Source: Nocardiopsis sp. TSRI0078 (GTDB lineage Bacteria > Actinomycetota > Actinomycetes > Streptosporangiales > Streptosporangiaceae). Taken from it: 64,000 nucleotides of DNA. Positions 33,856 through 43,441 of this stretch are shown here, piece by piece; positions within the stretch are counted from its first letter, which is position 1; each line of letters opens with the position of its first letter. A model generated the notes under the pieces. The model saw only the letters and a list, made by a program, of their open reading frames with translations, did not search any database and was not told where the DNA came from. The stretch spans positions 558,001 through 622,000 of the forward strand of contig NZ_LWLB01000001.1 of the NCBI RefSeq assembly GCF_001905145.1. Reading direction: 5' to 3'. The position numbers and the translations under genes were made by a program.

Positions 33856-34242
33856 CGGGCCCGCACGAACGGGCGGTCGGGTACCGGGCCAGGGGAGGCG
33901 TGCCCGGCCGCCTCCGGTCCGTCCGGGGGCGCACCGGACGACGTCCGGGGCCGGACCGCGCCTCTTTCGGCCGTCGGGGCGGTCCCGTGGAGGACCCACC
34001 GGACCCGACCTGTACGCGCACGTGTGCTGCCCCAACGCCCGTGCGGCCCGCGGCCGCGGCCTCCCGTGGCACCCCCGCGATCGGCGAACCCCCGCGGGCG
34101 GGGGAGCCTGAAGGTGTCCGACCCCTTGGTGAGCTGTACCATCGTGGCCGGATTCTCCCCCTGCCCACGTGCTCCCCGCTCCCCGGAGAAAGCCGTGCGG
34201 CGGGGCCTGCAACACACGGGACACACACGGGAACGGACGTTC
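33856..34242. other. Gap of about 390 bp
   Basis: No gene is supported. It holds a 60-bp stretch (34010-34070) similar to 26831-26888, and CACACGG-type short repeats just before the next start. No clear promoter is seen. Confidence 0.45.
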
Positions 34243-34992
34243 ATGGACGCTGAAGAGACCCAGGTCTTGACCAGGACCGGCGAGTTCACCAGCACCACAC
34301 TGAGCTGGGACACCGCCGTTCACGGCCGTGTCGCCGCGGCGGTCGACCGCCTCACCGGTCCGCTGAACGAGCTCATCGAGCGCGACGCCAACGACGGCGA
34401 CACCCGCATGCTCGTCGCCGACTTCTTCAGCGTCGGGCTGAACTTCAGCAAGTACCAGGACATGACGACCGAGTACCGGACCAGCGGCGACTCGATCGAC
34501 TACGCGATCGTGCTGGACGGCAAGCTGTTCGCGCCCGTGGAGGTGCGAAGGGTCGGCCAGGAGCTCGACCAGCGCAACATCCAGGTGTCCCGGCGCCTGG
34601 CCGTGGAGGAGGGCGCCGAGTGGGTGATCCTCACCAGCGGCCGCCTCTGGAAGGTCTACCACCTGCGCCCCGACGGCGACGGCGGCAATCGGCCCGTTGA
34701 GGTGATCAGCGTCGACCTCACGGACCCGGACGCCTACCACCGCAACATCGACGCCCTGTTCCACATCACCCGCGAGGCCGTCGAGCACGGCCGGCTGGAC
34801 GCGCTGCGCCGCTGGAAGGAGGCCGTCGAGGCGGCCCCGCTCGCGGAGGTCCTGCGCGGTGACGCCGTGGTCGAGGCGGTCCGCGCCGAGGTGCGTGCCG
34901 CCACCGGGCACCAGGGGCACACGGGCGACGCCGACGAGGTGCGCCGTGCCCTGGTCGAGGAGGTCGTCGCCCGGGGCCTGCTCCCGGACTGA
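34243..34992 (+). CDS. HsdR-N-like nuclease-fold protein with altered catalytic motif
   Basis: 249 residues from ATG 34243. The central part follows the N-terminal nuclease domain of type I restriction R subunits: [20 protein letters not shown] at residues 86-105, a helix with Gln ([14 protein letters not shown]), then [15 protein letters not shown] at 128-141 (LTNGxxWxxY in HsdR). The metal-binding D-(15)-ExK reads Asp86...Glu100-Val-Arg102, so the usual Lys is Arg. The last 80 residues are helical. There are no helicase, HsdM or HsdS genes nearby; it is probably a stand-alone nucleic-acid binding or inactive nuclease-fold protein. Confidence 0.75.
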   Translation: MDAEETQVLTRTGEFTSTTLSWDTAVHGRVAAAVDRLTGPLNELIERDANDGDTRMLVADFFSVGLNFSKYQDMTTEYRTSGDSIDYAIVLDGKLFAPVEVRRVGQELDQRNIQVSRRLAVEEGAEWVILTSGRLWKVYHLRPDGDGGNRPVEVISVDLTDPDAYHRNIDALFHITREAVEHGRLDALRRWKEAVEAAPLAEVLRGDAVVEAVRAEVRAATGHQGHTGDADEVRRALVEEVVARGLLPD

Positions 34993-35025
34993 TCCCCTCC
35001 CATCGTTCCCGCCTCCCGAGTCGAC

Positions 35026-35063
35026 CACCCCGTGTGCCGGGGGATCCCCTGGCACACGGGGTG
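35026..35063 (+). terminator. Strong terminator after the HsdR-N-like gene
   Basis: CACCCCGTGTGCC (35026-35038) and GGCACACGGGGTG (35051-35063) form a perfect 13-bp stem; the 12-base loop itself contains GGGGATCCCC, which can extend the stem. It is 34 bases after the stop and followed by a T-rich TTCCGTT. Confidence 0.85.
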
Positions 35064-35078
35064 TTCCGTTCGCTCCCA

Positions 35079-35107
35079 TTGACATGTGTGATGGGCGACA
35101 CAACAAT
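35079..35107 (+). promoter_or_regulatory. Promoter of the GH9 cellulase gene
   Basis: TTGACA at 35079-35084 and AACAAT at 35102-35107, spacer 17 bases. It is followed 11 bases later by the CelR-type operator. Confidence 0.6.
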
Positions 35108-35118
35108 AGTCATACTAT

Positions 35119-35132
35119 TGGGAGCGCTCCCA
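35119..35132 (+). promoter_or_regulatory. CelR-type operator TGGGAGCGCTCCCA
   Basis: A perfect 14-bp palindrome identical to the CelR (LacI family) binding site described upstream of Thermobifida fusca cellulase genes, where cellobiose releases the repressor. It lies between the promoter and the TTG start of the GH9 gene, 38 bp before it, the place expected for a roadblock or repressor site. No celR homologue is in this window. Confidence 0.9.
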
Positions 35133-35170
35133 GTGCTTCCGACCGCTCACCCCCCAGCGGAAGGACCCCC

Positions 35171-37765
35171 TTGAGCCCGGCACGAAGGAACACGGCGACG
35201 GCGCTCGGCGCCATGGCCGCACTCAGCGCGAGTCTTCTCGCGGCCTCCCCCGTTCAGGCCGACGACGAACCCGTCGAGCAGATCACCAACGGCGACTTCG
35301 GCGACGGCACCACCGGCTGGTGGGCCACCGAGGGAATCGATCTCGCCGTCAGCGACGACGGGGCCCTGTGCGTCGACGTCCCAGGCGGTACCGGCGACCC
35401 GTGGGACCAGATCGTCGGCCAGAACGACATCCCCCTCCTGGCCGGGGAGTCCTACGCCCTCTCGTTCACCGCCTCCGGCGCCGACGGCCTCCCCGTCCGC
35501 GCCCTGGTCCAGGAGCCCGTCGACCCCTGGCGCACCGAACTGGACGAGCGGCCCGTACTCACGGAGGCGATGACCGGCCACGAGTACGTCTTCACCGCGG
35601 CGGCCGACATGGACGACGCCCAGCTCGCCTTCCAGATCGGCGGAGCCGAGGAGGACTGGACGTTCTGCCTGGACGACGTGTCCCTGGTCGGCGGCGCCGA
35701 ACCCCCGGTCCACGAACCCGACACCGGTCCGCGCGTGCGGGTCAACCAGGTCGGCTACCTTCCGCACGGCCCCAAGAACGCCACCGTGGTCACCGACGCC
35801 GAGGAGGCCCTGCCCTGGGAGCTGGCCGACGCCGGCGGCACGGTCGTGGCCGAGGGCCTCACCTCCCCGTACGGCCTGGACGAGACCTCCGGGCAGAACG
35901 TGCACACCGTCGACTTCGGCGGGTTCACCGAGGCGGGCGAGGGCTACACGCTGACCGCCGACGGGGAGACCAGCCATCCCTTCGGCATCACCGCCGACCC
36001 CTACGCCGCGCTGGCCACGGACGCCCTGGAGTTCTACTACACCCAGCGCAGCGGCATCGAGATCCTCGACGAGATCGCCCCCGGCTACGGCCGTGAGGCC
36101 GGGCACGCCGGGGTCGAGCCCAACCAGGGCGACACCGAGGTCACCTGCCACCCCTCCTCCCCCTGCGACTACACGCTCGACGTGTCCGGCGGATGGTACG
36201 ACGCGGGCGACCACGGCAAGTACGTGGTCAACGGCGGCATCTCCGTCCACCAGCTGATGAGCGTCTACGAGCGCACGCACACCGCGCCGACCGGGGACCC
36301 CGACCGGGTCGCCGACTCCACCCTGGCCGTTCCCGAACGGGACAACGGCGTGCCGGACGTCCTGGACGAGGCCCGCTGGGAGATGGAGTTCCTGCTGTCC
36401 ATGCAGGTCCCCGAGGGCGAGGAGCTCGCGGGGATGGCGCACCACAAGGTCCACGACGAGCGCTGGACCGGCCTGCCCCTGATGCCCGCCGACGACCCCC
36501 AGCCCCGCTACCTGCACCCGCCGTCGACGGCGGCCACGCTGAACCTGGCCGCGACCGCCGCCCAGTGCTCCCGCGTGTTCGCGCCCTATGACGCCGGCTT
36601 CGCCGCCGAGTGCCTGGAGGCGGCCGAGACCGCCTGGGCGGCGGCCGAGGCCGAACCGGAGCGCTACGCGGCCGCGGGCGGCGAGGGCGGCGGCCCCTAC
36701 GACGACGACAACCTGGCCGACGAGTTCTACTGGGCCGCGGCGGAGCTGTACCTGGCCACCGGGGAGGACGCCTACGAGGAGGCCGTGACCTCCTCCGAGC
36801 TGCACACCGGCGACGTGTTCACCGCGTCCGGTTTCGACTGGCGCTGGACCGCCCCGCTGGGCCGCCTCCAGCTGGCCACCGTGCCCAACTCCCTGGACGG
36901 CCGCGACGAGGTCCGCGCCTCCGTCGTCGAGGGGGCCGAGCAGTACCTGGCCAACGTGGAGGAGCACCCGTACGGGCTGGCCTACGACCCCGAGGGCGGC
37001 GTCTTCGCCTGGGGGTCCAACAACCTCGTGCTCAACAACATGGTGGTGGTCGCCAGCGCCTACGACATCAGCGGCGACACGCACTTTCGCGACGCGGTCC
37101 TGGAGGGCATGGACTACCTCCTCGGGCGCAACGCCCTCAACCAGTCGTACGTGACCGGGTACGGCGAGAACGACGCGGTCAACCAGCACAGCCGCTGGTA
37201 CGCCCACCAGCTCGACCCGAGCCTGCCCAACCCGCCCGAGGGCACCCTGTCCGGCGGCCCCAACTCCGACACCGGCACCTGGGACCCCGTGGCCCAGTCC
37301 AACCTGGCCGGGTGCGCCCCCCAGTTCTGCTACATCGACCACATCGACTCGTGGGCGACCAACGAGCTGACCATCAACTGGAACTCCACACTGGCCTGGG
37401 TGTCCGGGTTCGTCGCCGACCAGGGCGACGCCTTCCTGCCGGCCGGTGCCCCCTGCGAGGTCGACTACGTGGTCCACGCCGAGTGGCCGGACCGCTTCAA
37501 CACCCAGGTGACCGTCCGCAACACGGGCGACGAGCCCGTGACGGACTGGGAGCTTGGGTGGTCCTTCACCGGCGCGCAGACCGTGGAGCGCTACTGGAGC
37601 AGCGAGCTGACGCAGTCCGGGCACGCGGTGACCGCCCGGGACCTGGACTGGAACGGCGGCATCGCCCCCGGCGCGGAGGTGACGTTCGGCTTCGTCGGCG
37701 AACTCCCGATCGGCGCCAACCCCGTGCCTGAGAGGTTCACCCTCAACGGCGCCGTCTGCGGCTGA
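35171..37765 (+). CDS. Secreted GH9 cellulase: CBM4 - Ig-like - GH9 - CBM2
   Basis: 864 residues from TTG 35171 (GGAAGGA upstream); this start gives a proper signal peptide ending SPVQA at residue 30. Domains: CBM4-type (36-180, [20 protein letters not shown]); Ig-like CelD_N (about 190-290, [20 protein letters not shown]); GH9 (about 295-755) with [17 protein letters not shown] carrying the catalytic base Asp, [19 protein letters not shown], and [11 protein letters not shown] with the acid Glu; CBM2 (757-864, [20 protein letters not shown]). It is like T. fusca Cel9B but lacks the FnIII module before CBM2. Hydrolyses beta-1,4-glucan outside the cell; regulated by the CelR-type site. Confidence 0.95.
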   Translation: MSPARRNTATALGAMAALSASLLAASPVQADDEPVEQITNGDFGDGTTGWWATEGIDLAVSDDGALCVDVPGGTGDPWDQIVGQNDIPLLAGESYALSFTASGADGLPVRALVQEPVDPWRTELDERPVLTEAMTGHEYVFTAAADMDDAQLAFQIGGAEEDWTFCLDDVSLVGGAEPPVHEPDTGPRVRVNQVGYLPHGPKNATVVTDAEEALPWELADAGGTVVAEGLTSPYGLDETSGQNVHTVDFGGFTEAGEGYTLTADGETSHPFGITADPYAALATDALEFYYTQRSGIEILDEIAPGYGREAGHAGVEPNQGDTEVTCHPSSPCDYTLDVSGGWYDAGDHGKYVVNGGISVHQLMSVYERTHTAPTGDPDRVADSTLAVPERDNGVPDVLDEARWEMEFLLSMQVPEGEELAGMAHHKVHDERWTGLPLMPADDPQPRYLHPPSTAATLNLAATAAQCSRVFAPYDAGFAAECLEAAETAWAAAEAEPERYAAAGGEGGGPYDDDNLADEFYWAAAELYLATGEDAYEEAVTSSELHTGDVFTASGFDWRWTAPLGRLQLATVPNSLDGRDEVRASVVEGAEQYLANVEEHPYGLAYDPEGGVFAWGSNNLVLNNMVVVASAYDISGDTHFRDAVLEGMDYLLGRNALNQSYVTGYGENDAVNQHSRWYAHQLDPSLPNPPEGTLSGGPNSDTGTWDPVAQSNLAGCAPQFCYIDHIDSWATNELTINWNSTLAWVSGFVADQGDAFLPAGAPCEVDYVVHAEWPDRFNTQVTVRNTGDEPVTDWELGWSFTGAQTVERYWSSELTQSGHAVTARDLDWNGGIAPGAEVTFGFVGELPIGANPVPERFTLNGAVCG

Positions 37766-37771
37766 TCCCAC

Positions 37772-37796
37772 GGGCGGGCGCGACGGGCGCCCGCCC
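37772..37796. terminator. Terminator hairpin after the cellulase gene
   Basis: GGGCGGGCGC (37772-37781) pairs perfectly with GCGCCCGCCC (37787-37796), 7 bases after the stop. Confidence 0.8.
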
Positions 37797-37819
37797 CGCA
37801 CGCCCCTCCCCGGGAAAGG

Positions 37820-37855
37820 GGACGGGGTCCCACAGGAGAGCGTGGGGCCCCGTCC
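37820..37855. terminator. Second hairpin between convergent genes
   Basis: GGACGGGGTCCCA and TGGGGCCCCGTCC form a 13-bp stem with one G-U pair and a 10-base loop. With the first hairpin it separates the rightward cellulase from the leftward sugar dehydrogenase gene. Confidence 0.75.
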
Positions 37856-37919
37856 ACCACGTCCACGTCCGGCCCTCGGAGCGGGCCTCCGCGGCGGGTG
37901 CCCCCGCCGGGCGGTCCGC

Positions 37920-39050
37920 CTACTCCAGCGGCACCCGCAGGACGCGGTCGTCCTCCGCGACGGGGTTGCCGAGGGCGTCACGGTTGCTGGTGGTCAGCCA
38001 CAGCCCGTCGTCGCCCGGAGCGGTGGCCACCGTGCGCAGGCGGCCGTACTCCTCCTGGTAGTGCGCCACCGGCTCGCCCAGCCCGTCTTCGGTGAGCGGC
38101 ACCTCCCACAGGCGCTCACCGCGCAGCGCGGCCACCCACAGGGAACCGCCCGCGATCGCGGCGCCGCTGGGCGAGGCCTCCTCGGGACTCCAGGTCACCA
38201 GCGGGTCGACGTACTCGTCCCCGCCGCCGGGGCCCTCCACCTCGGGCCATCCGTAGTTGTTGCCCGCTTCGACCAGGTTGACCTCGTCGAGCTTGTCCGC
38301 GCCGAACTCGGTGGCGTACAGGTTCCCCTCCTCGTCCCAGGCCAGGCCCTGCACGTTGCGGTGCCCGTAGCTGTAGACGCGGTTGTCGAAGGGGTTGCCC
38401 GGCGCCGGCTCCCCCTCGGGGGTGACCCGCAGGATCTTGCCCGCCAGTGAGTCGGTGTTCTGGGCCTGGCGCGACCGGCCCGCGTCCCCGGTGCCCACGT
38501 ACAGCAAGCCGTCCGGGCCGAACGCGATCCGGCCGCCGTCGTGGTGGGAGGAGGAGGGGATGCCGTCGAGGACGACCTCGGCCTCCCCGAGGCTCCCGCC
38601 CTCCCGGTCGTACTCCATCCGGCTGATCCGGTTGTCCGACTCCGAGGTGTGGTAGGCGTACACGTACGGCTCGTCGGGGAAGTCCGGGTGCAGGGCCAGG
38701 CCCAGCAGACCGCCCTCCCCCACCGGGGAGACCTCCTCCACCGTCCCGACGTCCGTGACGGTGCCGTCCCCGGACACGTGGGCGATCCCGGCCGAGTCGC
38801 GCTGGGAGACCAGGGCGGAGCCGTCGGGGAGGAAGACGAGCCCCCACGGCACCTCCAGCCCCGTGGCCACCACCTCGGGCTGTCCGGGCTCGATCTCCGC
38901 GGGGCTCGCGGAGCCTCTCCCGTATCCTCCGCCCCCGTCCTCCGCCGGTCCGCCGTTCGCCCCTCCCCCACCGCATCCGGTGACCAGTACGAGGGCGCCG
39001 AGGACGGCGGACACGAGGACCGCCGTCCTCCTGTTCGCTGCGGGTTCCAT
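37920..39050 (-). CDS. PQQ-type soluble sugar dehydrogenase (GDH-B/HHIP beta-propeller) lipoprotein
   Basis: 376 residues. Signal peptide with lipobox LVTGC; a Gly/Ser linker; then a six-blade propeller: VATGLEVPWGLVFLPDGSAL, VGEGGLLGLALHPDF, SSHHDGGRIAFGPDGLLYVG with the His that acts as base, TGDAG, YSYGHRNVQGLAWDEEGNLY and LVEAGNNYGWPEVEG. These match quinoprotein glucose/aldose dehydrogenases. It would oxidise sugars outside the membrane, which fits a place beside an extracellular cellulase gene, though they are convergently transcribed. Whether the host makes PQQ is not visible here. Confidence 0.9.
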   Translation of the reverse strand: MEPAANRRTAVLVSAVLGALVLVTGCGGGGANGGPAEDGGGGYGRGSASPAEIEPGQPEVVATGLEVPWGLVFLPDGSALVSQRDSAGIAHVSGDGTVTDVGTVEEVSPVGEGGLLGLALHPDFPDEPYVYAYHTSESDNRISRMEYDREGGSLGEAEVVLDGIPSSSHHDGGRIAFGPDGLLYVGTGDAGRSRQAQNTDSLAGKILRVTPEGEPAPGNPFDNRVYSYGHRNVQGLAWDEEGNLYATEFGADKLDEVNLVEAGNNYGWPEVEGPGGGDEYVDPLVTWSPEEASPSGAAIAGGSLWVAALRGERLWEVPLTEDGLGEPVAHYQEEYGRLRTVATAPGDDGLWLTTSNRDALGNPVAEDDRVLRVPLE

Positions 39051-39083
39051 GACCGCTCCCTTCCCCGTCGTGTCCGGGTGCTC

Positions 39084-40256
39084 TCACGTGCCTCCGCGCT
39101 GGCTGCGCTCGGTGTTCTCATGCCCCTCTTGCAACTCCTCGAACAGGCGCTCCATGTCGGTGAGCATCGCGCTGTGCACCGACCACAGTTCCCCGGTCCC
39201 GTACTCGTCGATGCGCTCGCGCATCCGGGCGATCCGCTGGACCGCCTGTTCCAGGCAGGAGGCCAGATCGGGGGAGAACGTCTCACGCTCGGGCTCATCG
39301 GCGTCGTACACGGCCCGGAAGGCGTCGGCGGCCGCGTCCATGACCGGGGCGAACGCGCGCAGGAAGGCCTCGCTCGGCTCGGGGGCTCGGGAGCGGGAGC
39401 TGTGCGCGTAGGACAGGGCGCGGGCGAGGGACTGCAGGTGCCGTGAGGAGCGTCTCAGGGCGGTGATCCAGTCGCGGTAGGCCGCCGGCTTCGCGGCCGA
39501 GGGGGGCCCGCTCACGAGTGTGCGCGGGTTCAGGCGCATGCGGTACTCCTGTTGGGAGACCGTCTCCTGCGCGTTGCGCGCGGTGTTGTCGAAGCCGTCC
39601 GCGGTCCGCTTCCAGTAGCCGACGTCGCCGCGCCCGTCGTCGCCCTCCCGGAACCCGTCCGCCATCTCCTGGGCGAGGCGGCGCAGGCCGTCCGCGAAGT
39701 CGAGCACGGCGTTCTTGGCGTCACGGAAGCGGATCGCGGGGGCGAAGACCGCGTTCGTCACGACGGCGGTCCCCGTTCCCACCAGGACCATGAGCAGCAG
39801 CGTTCCCAGGCTCTCAAGGCTGCCCGCGGTACCTCCGGCGAGCGCGAACGCCGCGACCACCGCGATCTGCTTGCCCTGTTCCCCGAAGACCGAGAGCTGT
39901 CCCACCAGCAATGCGACCAGTACGACCAGCGCGAACAGCCAGATGTGCGCGCCGATGGGGACCCCTCCCGCACCGGCGATCAGCGCGCCGAGGAAGACCG
40001 CGGCCACGTAGCGGCCGGACTGCAGCATCGACCCGTACACACTGGGCGTCACGACCAGGAGGGCGGAGAAGGGCGCGAAGCCGATCTGGGAGGACCCTCC
40101 CACGAGCGATCCCACGATCCAGGCGACCGTCGAGGCGATGACGCTCTTGAGGATGATGACGACGGTCTCGCGCTCGTACCCGCGATACGCGACGGCCCGG
40201 CGCAGCGACCTGAACCACCGACTGCCGGTCACGGCCTCCCTCAGCCGATCGATCAT
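39084..40256 (-). CDS. FUSC/aromatic-acid-exporter-like membrane protein
   Basis: 390 residues from ATG 40256 with GGAGGGACGG. The N-terminal half has six TM helices (VIILKSVIASTVAWIVGSLV, FAPFSALLVVTPSVYGSM, YVAAVFLGALIAGAGGVPIG, LFALVVLVALLVGQLS, IAVVAAFALAGGTAGSLES, LLLMVLVGTGTAVVTNAVF), the ArAE_1/FUSC arrangement; the C-terminal half is a cytoplasmic helical domain (RLREAVT... to LFEELQEGHENTERS). Relatives export aromatic acids or are of unknown function. Short spacing (33 bp) to the sugar dehydrogenase gene suggests co-transcription. Confidence 0.85.
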   Translation of the reverse strand: MIDRLREAVTGSRWFRSLRRAVAYRGYERETVVIILKSVIASTVAWIVGSLVGGSSQIGFAPFSALLVVTPSVYGSMLQSGRYVAAVFLGALIAGAGGVPIGAHIWLFALVVLVALLVGQLSVFGEQGKQIAVVAAFALAGGTAGSLESLGTLLLMVLVGTGTAVVTNAVFAPAIRFRDAKNAVLDFADGLRRLAQEMADGFREGDDGRGDVGYWKRTADGFDNTARNAQETVSQQEYRMRLNPRTLVSGPPSAAKPAAYRDWITALRRSSRHLQSLARALSYAHSSRSRAPEPSEAFLRAFAPVMDAAADAFRAVYDADEPERETFSPDLASCLEQAVQRIARMRERIDEYGTGELWSVHSAMLTDMERLFEELQEGHENTERSQRGGT

Positions 40257-40378
40257 CCGTCCCTCCGCCTTCCTGGTTCCTCTGCCCCCGTCGGTGCGGT
40301 GACCGGGATCCCCCGGACCGCTGCCGGGCGCGTCGCCGAGGAAGCGCCGGACGGACCCGGCCGCCCCGGCGGTCGTCA

Positions 40379-41794
40379 CTAGTCCCTCTCCTTCAGCAGC
40401 TCGACTCCGTCGGCGCCCGCGAGGGACTCCGCGGCCTCCGGCCACCGCATGGGGGGCGGCATGGGCTGCCGCCCGCGTACCCGCGCCAGTTCGCGGTGGA
40501 ACCGGGCGAGGACGGCGAAGTCGCGGGGGAAGGCCGCCGGGTCGGTGCCCAGGAACGAGCCCACCTTGGTGGCCCGGTCCAGTACACGCGCCCACTCCTC
40601 GGCCCGCGCCAGCCCCACCGAGTCCACGCCGTGGGAGAACAGGGCGAGCCGGATCTCCTCGTAGTCGGGCACACGGTCCAGGTACTCCTCCAGGTTCCTC
40701 AGTGACGGCTCCTTGTTGAACACCGTCCAGAAGGGGACCGAACCGGTGCGCAGGGCCCAGTAGGGCTCGACGAGCATGAAGGACTCCACCAGCAGCCGGT
40801 CCGGCGGCAGGCCGCGGCTCCGGTACCAGTCGCGGTACAGCTCCGCGACGGCCGGGCTGGGCGACTCCGGTTCCGCGTAGCGCAACCGCCGCAGCGTCCA
40901 CCCCTCCTCGTCGGCGAGTTCGCGCAGGTCGTCCATGAGCTCGGGGGCGAACCCCCACTCCGCCTCGGGGCTGTCGCCGTCCGGCTCCGGTCCGTCGAAC
41001 TTCGTGTGCTCCGAGCCGTGGGCGCGCAGGAACTCGCGGACGCGCTCGCTGCCGTACCGCAGCTCGTCCGGGTCGGCGCCGCCGAAGCCCCCGTGCTGGA
41101 AGACGTAGCGGTCCGAGACCCGTGTGGTGGGCCAGCGCATGGCGCAGTCCGAGACGACGAGCGTTCCGCCGGGCACCAGCCGTGAGCGCAGGAAGCGGCG
41201 GTAGGCGTCGGGCAGGCGCAGCCACTTGACCCGGAAGTAGCACATGCCCGAGATCATCAGCCGGTCCTGGTTGGGGTCGTGCATGTGGTGCAGCCGCCAG
41301 TCGGGGTTGGCCCGTACCAGCTCCTCCCCGGCGGACCGCATCTTGCGGAGGTCGGCCGACGCGTCGTCGGGGGGCACGCCGCCGCGCCGAACCGGGATGA
41401 GCAGGGTCTGCGGGAGCCACGGTGCCTCCAGCCCGGCGGCCAGGTGGGTGAGCGCCCCGTTGGAGGAGCCCACGAAGGCGACCTCGGCCTGCTTCCGGGG
41501 GTAGTGGCCGGCGATCCAGGAGGCGAGCGCGTCGGAGTCGATCTCACCGATCCGCTGCCGCGGGACCGCCTCCGACCAGCCCGCGGCGGCGTAGACGCGT
41601 TCCTTCAGACGCCGGGGGGCGCGGTTGGCGGCCTCCGCGGCGAGCGCGACGGCCCCCTCCAGCGCGCCGGACGTCTCCCCCGCGAGCGGGACGTCCCCGC
41701 CCGCGTTGTAGGACGACAGCGCGCGCAGCAGGGTGGTGGCCGAGTCGAAGCCCGCCACGGTCCGCTTCGGTGTCATCTGTCTGCGCCATCTCAT
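40379..41794 (-). CDS. Unknown 471-residue protein with a hydrolase-like GSSNG elbow
   Basis: Started at ATG 41794, which overlaps the stop of the alpha/beta hydrolase gene (ATGA); a much longer open frame upstream is only antisense/alternate-frame noise. The protein is soluble. Features: VAFVGSSNGALTHLAAGLEA near residue 105, like a nucleophile elbow without a following triad that I can identify; HHMHDPNQDRLMISGMCYFR; LVPGGTLVVSDCAMRW, which resembles an end-of-Rossmann strand in methyltransferases; VESFMLVEPYWALRTGSVPFW. I do not recognise the family. Translational coupling with the hydrolase suggests the two act together on one substrate. Confidence 0.75.
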   Translation of the reverse strand: MRWRRQMTPKRTVAGFDSATTLLRALSSYNAGGDVPLAGETSGALEGAVALAAEAANRAPRRLKERVYAAAGWSEAVPRQRIGEIDSDALASWIAGHYPRKQAEVAFVGSSNGALTHLAAGLEAPWLPQTLLIPVRRGGVPPDDASADLRKMRSAGEELVRANPDWRLHHMHDPNQDRLMISGMCYFRVKWLRLPDAYRRFLRSRLVPGGTLVVSDCAMRWPTTRVSDRYVFQHGGFGGADPDELRYGSERVREFLRAHGSEHTKFDGPEPDGDSPEAEWGFAPELMDDLRELADEEGWTLRRLRYAEPESPSPAVAELYRDWYRSRGLPPDRLLVESFMLVEPYWALRTGSVPFWTVFNKEPSLRNLEEYLDRVPDYEEIRLALFSHGVDSVGLARAEEWARVLDRATKVGSFLGTDPAAFPRDFAVLARFHRELARVRGRQPMPPPMRWPEAAESLAGADGVELLKERD

Positions 41795-42537
41795 CGGACG
41801 GCCTCCCTGGCGAAGTCGTGGACCAGGCGGGCGACCGGTCCGGGGGCTGTGACGGTGAGCGCGTGGGGCTGTCCGGGAACGGTCACCAGACGTCCCCGGG
41901 GCAGCAGGCGGGTGACCTCCTCGGCCCAGTGCCCGGGACAGAGGGGGTCCCTGCTCCCGCGCAGGACCAGGGCGGGCTGCCCGACCTTCGGCAGGACCCG
42001 CTCGATCCGGTGTTCGCGGCTGGCCAGCCAGCTGCGGACGACCCGGAGCGCTCCCGCCCTGCGGTAGTCGGCGACGCCGGAGACCGCCACGGCGGGGCCC
42101 TCGCGGATGCTGTCGAGCACCAGGTGCGAGGCCAGGACGGGCAGCGCACGCAGCCGCGGGTCCACCGTCGGTCCCGCCAGCACCACCGAGCCCACCTCCT
42201 CGGGCGCGCGCACCGCCGCCTCGGCCACCACCTGGGTTCCCAGCGAGAGGCCCAGCAGGCAGGGCCGTGCGATCCCCCGGGCCCGGAGCCACTCCAGGAG
42301 GGCCTCGGCGAGGCCGGCGACCGTGGGGTCGCGGTCCGGTGCGGTGCTCTCCCCGAACCCCGGCAGGTCCACGGCCCAGGCCTCCAGCCGCCCGGAGAGG
42401 GCCTCGACCAGGGGCAGGGTCTGCTTGGAGGAGACGCCCGCACCGTGCACGCAGACCAGTGGCGGCCCCTGACCCGGCACACACCACGAGGCCATGGTCC
42501 CGTGCGCGAGCTCGTCCGTTCCCCGCCGCGGCTCCAT
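41791..42537 (-). CDS. Alpha/beta-fold hydrolase
   Basis: 248 residues from ATG 42537. Typical small alpha/beta hydrolase: VCVHGAGVSSKQ oxyanion loop (residues 28-39), AVDLPGFGES, nucleophile Ser in LLGLSLGTQ near residue 98, Asp in RGSRDPLCP near 195, and His in PGQPHALT near 225. No lid domain of note. It could be an esterase or C-C hydrolase. Coupled with the 471-residue gene downstream. Confidence 0.9.
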   Translation of the reverse strand: MEPRRGTDELAHGTMASWCVPGQGPPLVCVHGAGVSSKQTLPLVEALSGRLEAWAVDLPGFGESTAPDRDPTVAGLAEALLEWLRARGIARPCLLGLSLGTQVVAEAAVRAPEEVGSVVLAGPTVDPRLRALPVLASHLVLDSIREGPAVAVSGVADYRRAGALRVVRSWLASREHRIERVLPKVGQPALVLRGSRDPLCPGHWAEEVTRLLPRGRLVTVPGQPHALTVTAPGPVARLVHDFAREAVR

Positions 42538-42695
42538 GCGTCCCCCGGTCTGCTCCTCGCGTCTTTCCCGTCGGTGTGGTGCTCACGACTACCCAGGGGC
42601 CCCTCCTTCAACCCACCCCCGCGCCGGGGCGTGTGGGAAGGCGCGTACCGGTCAGAGGGGGTACACGGCAGGTCTTCGTCGAAGGGAGCCGAGAG

Positions 42696-43292
42696 ATGAC
42701 CAGGAAGTCGGATTCCCCGCCCAAGCGCCCCTGGTTCAGGGGCGTCGTGCGGGGGGCCACGGGCGCGATGGCCATGACCGGTATGCGCCAGGCCGAGGTC
42801 GGTATGGGGTTCGTCCAGCGCACACCGCCCGACGCCATCCTGAAGGAGGGCGTGCCCGCCGTCCTCAGGAGCATTCCCGAGAACCGGAGGAAGGCCGCCA
42901 TCGAACTGGCGCACTGGGGGTACGGGGCCACGGCGGGCGCCCTGTTCGCCTTCCTGCCGAGGAGGCTGCGGCGCTCACGGCTCACCGGACCGGTCTACGG
43001 GGTGATGGCCTGGGGTGCGTTCGAGCTGGCCATCGCCCCGGCTCTCGGACTCGCCCACGCCCGCAGGTCCAGGCCCCAGGAGAGGATGGCGCTCCTTCTC
43101 GACCACGTGGTCTTCGGGTTCGTCATCGGGGATCCGCCCGAGACCGAGGTGGCCGGGACGGCGGACTCCGGAAGCGACGGCGGCGAACGGGGCGGCGGAA
43201 GGCACGAGCGCAGCAAGCACAGGGAGCGCCGCGGGAACGGGGACCGCCGGCGCGGGGAGCGCCGTGGACACGGCGACCGCCGACGAGCCTGA
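42696..43292 (+). CDS. Membrane protein of unknown function (DUF1440/DUF6789-like)
   Basis: 198 residues; ATG 42696 with GAAGGGAGCCGAGAG. Basic start, then hydrophobic segments near residues 20-40, 68-88 (WGYGATAGALFAFLPRRL), 95-120 (TGPVYGVMAWGAFELAIAPALG) and 133-150 (LLLDHVVFGFVIGDP); the TGAxAMTxMRxxE and HxxYGxxxGxxF-like pattern is that of small membrane proteins annotated DUF1440 or DUF6789. The last 50 residues are Gly/Arg/Glu-rich. Function unknown. Confidence 0.75.
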   Translation: MTRKSDSPPKRPWFRGVVRGATGAMAMTGMRQAEVGMGFVQRTPPDAILKEGVPAVLRSIPENRRKAAIELAHWGYGATAGALFAFLPRRLRRSRLTGPVYGVMAWGAFELAIAPALGLAHARRSRPQERMALLLDHVVFGFVIGDPPETEVAGTADSGSDGGERGGGRHERSKHRERRGNGDRRRGERRGHGDRRRA

Positions 43293-43397
43293 CGGCGAGG
43301 GTGCCGGGAGGGCACACCGGCCCGGCACGCCCGGACGGCCCTGCGCCTGCGGCCGGGCCCGGCGCCGGGACCCGCCACGAGTACGGGACCGACAGGG

Positions 43398-43425
43398 GCC
43401 GCCCGTCGCGTCGGCGACGGGCGGC
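43398..43425. terminator. Bidirectional terminator
   Basis: GCCGCCCGTCGC and GCGACGGGCGGC form a perfect 12-bp stem with a GTCG loop, between the convergent genes ending at 43292 and 43442. Confidence 0.8.
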
Positions 43426-43441
43426 ACACGACCTCCGCGCC

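Noticed and set aside
35147-37981. Long open frame of over 900 codons antisense to the GH9 cellulase gene
   Set aside because: It is a shadow of high-GC third positions; the plus strand encodes a clear GH9 enzyme with signal peptide, operator and terminators.
41795-42586. Extension of the 471-residue gene upstream to 42586
   Set aside because: That part is Arg/Gly/Pro-rich and lies in another frame of the alpha/beta hydrolase gene, whose stop overlaps the chosen ATG.
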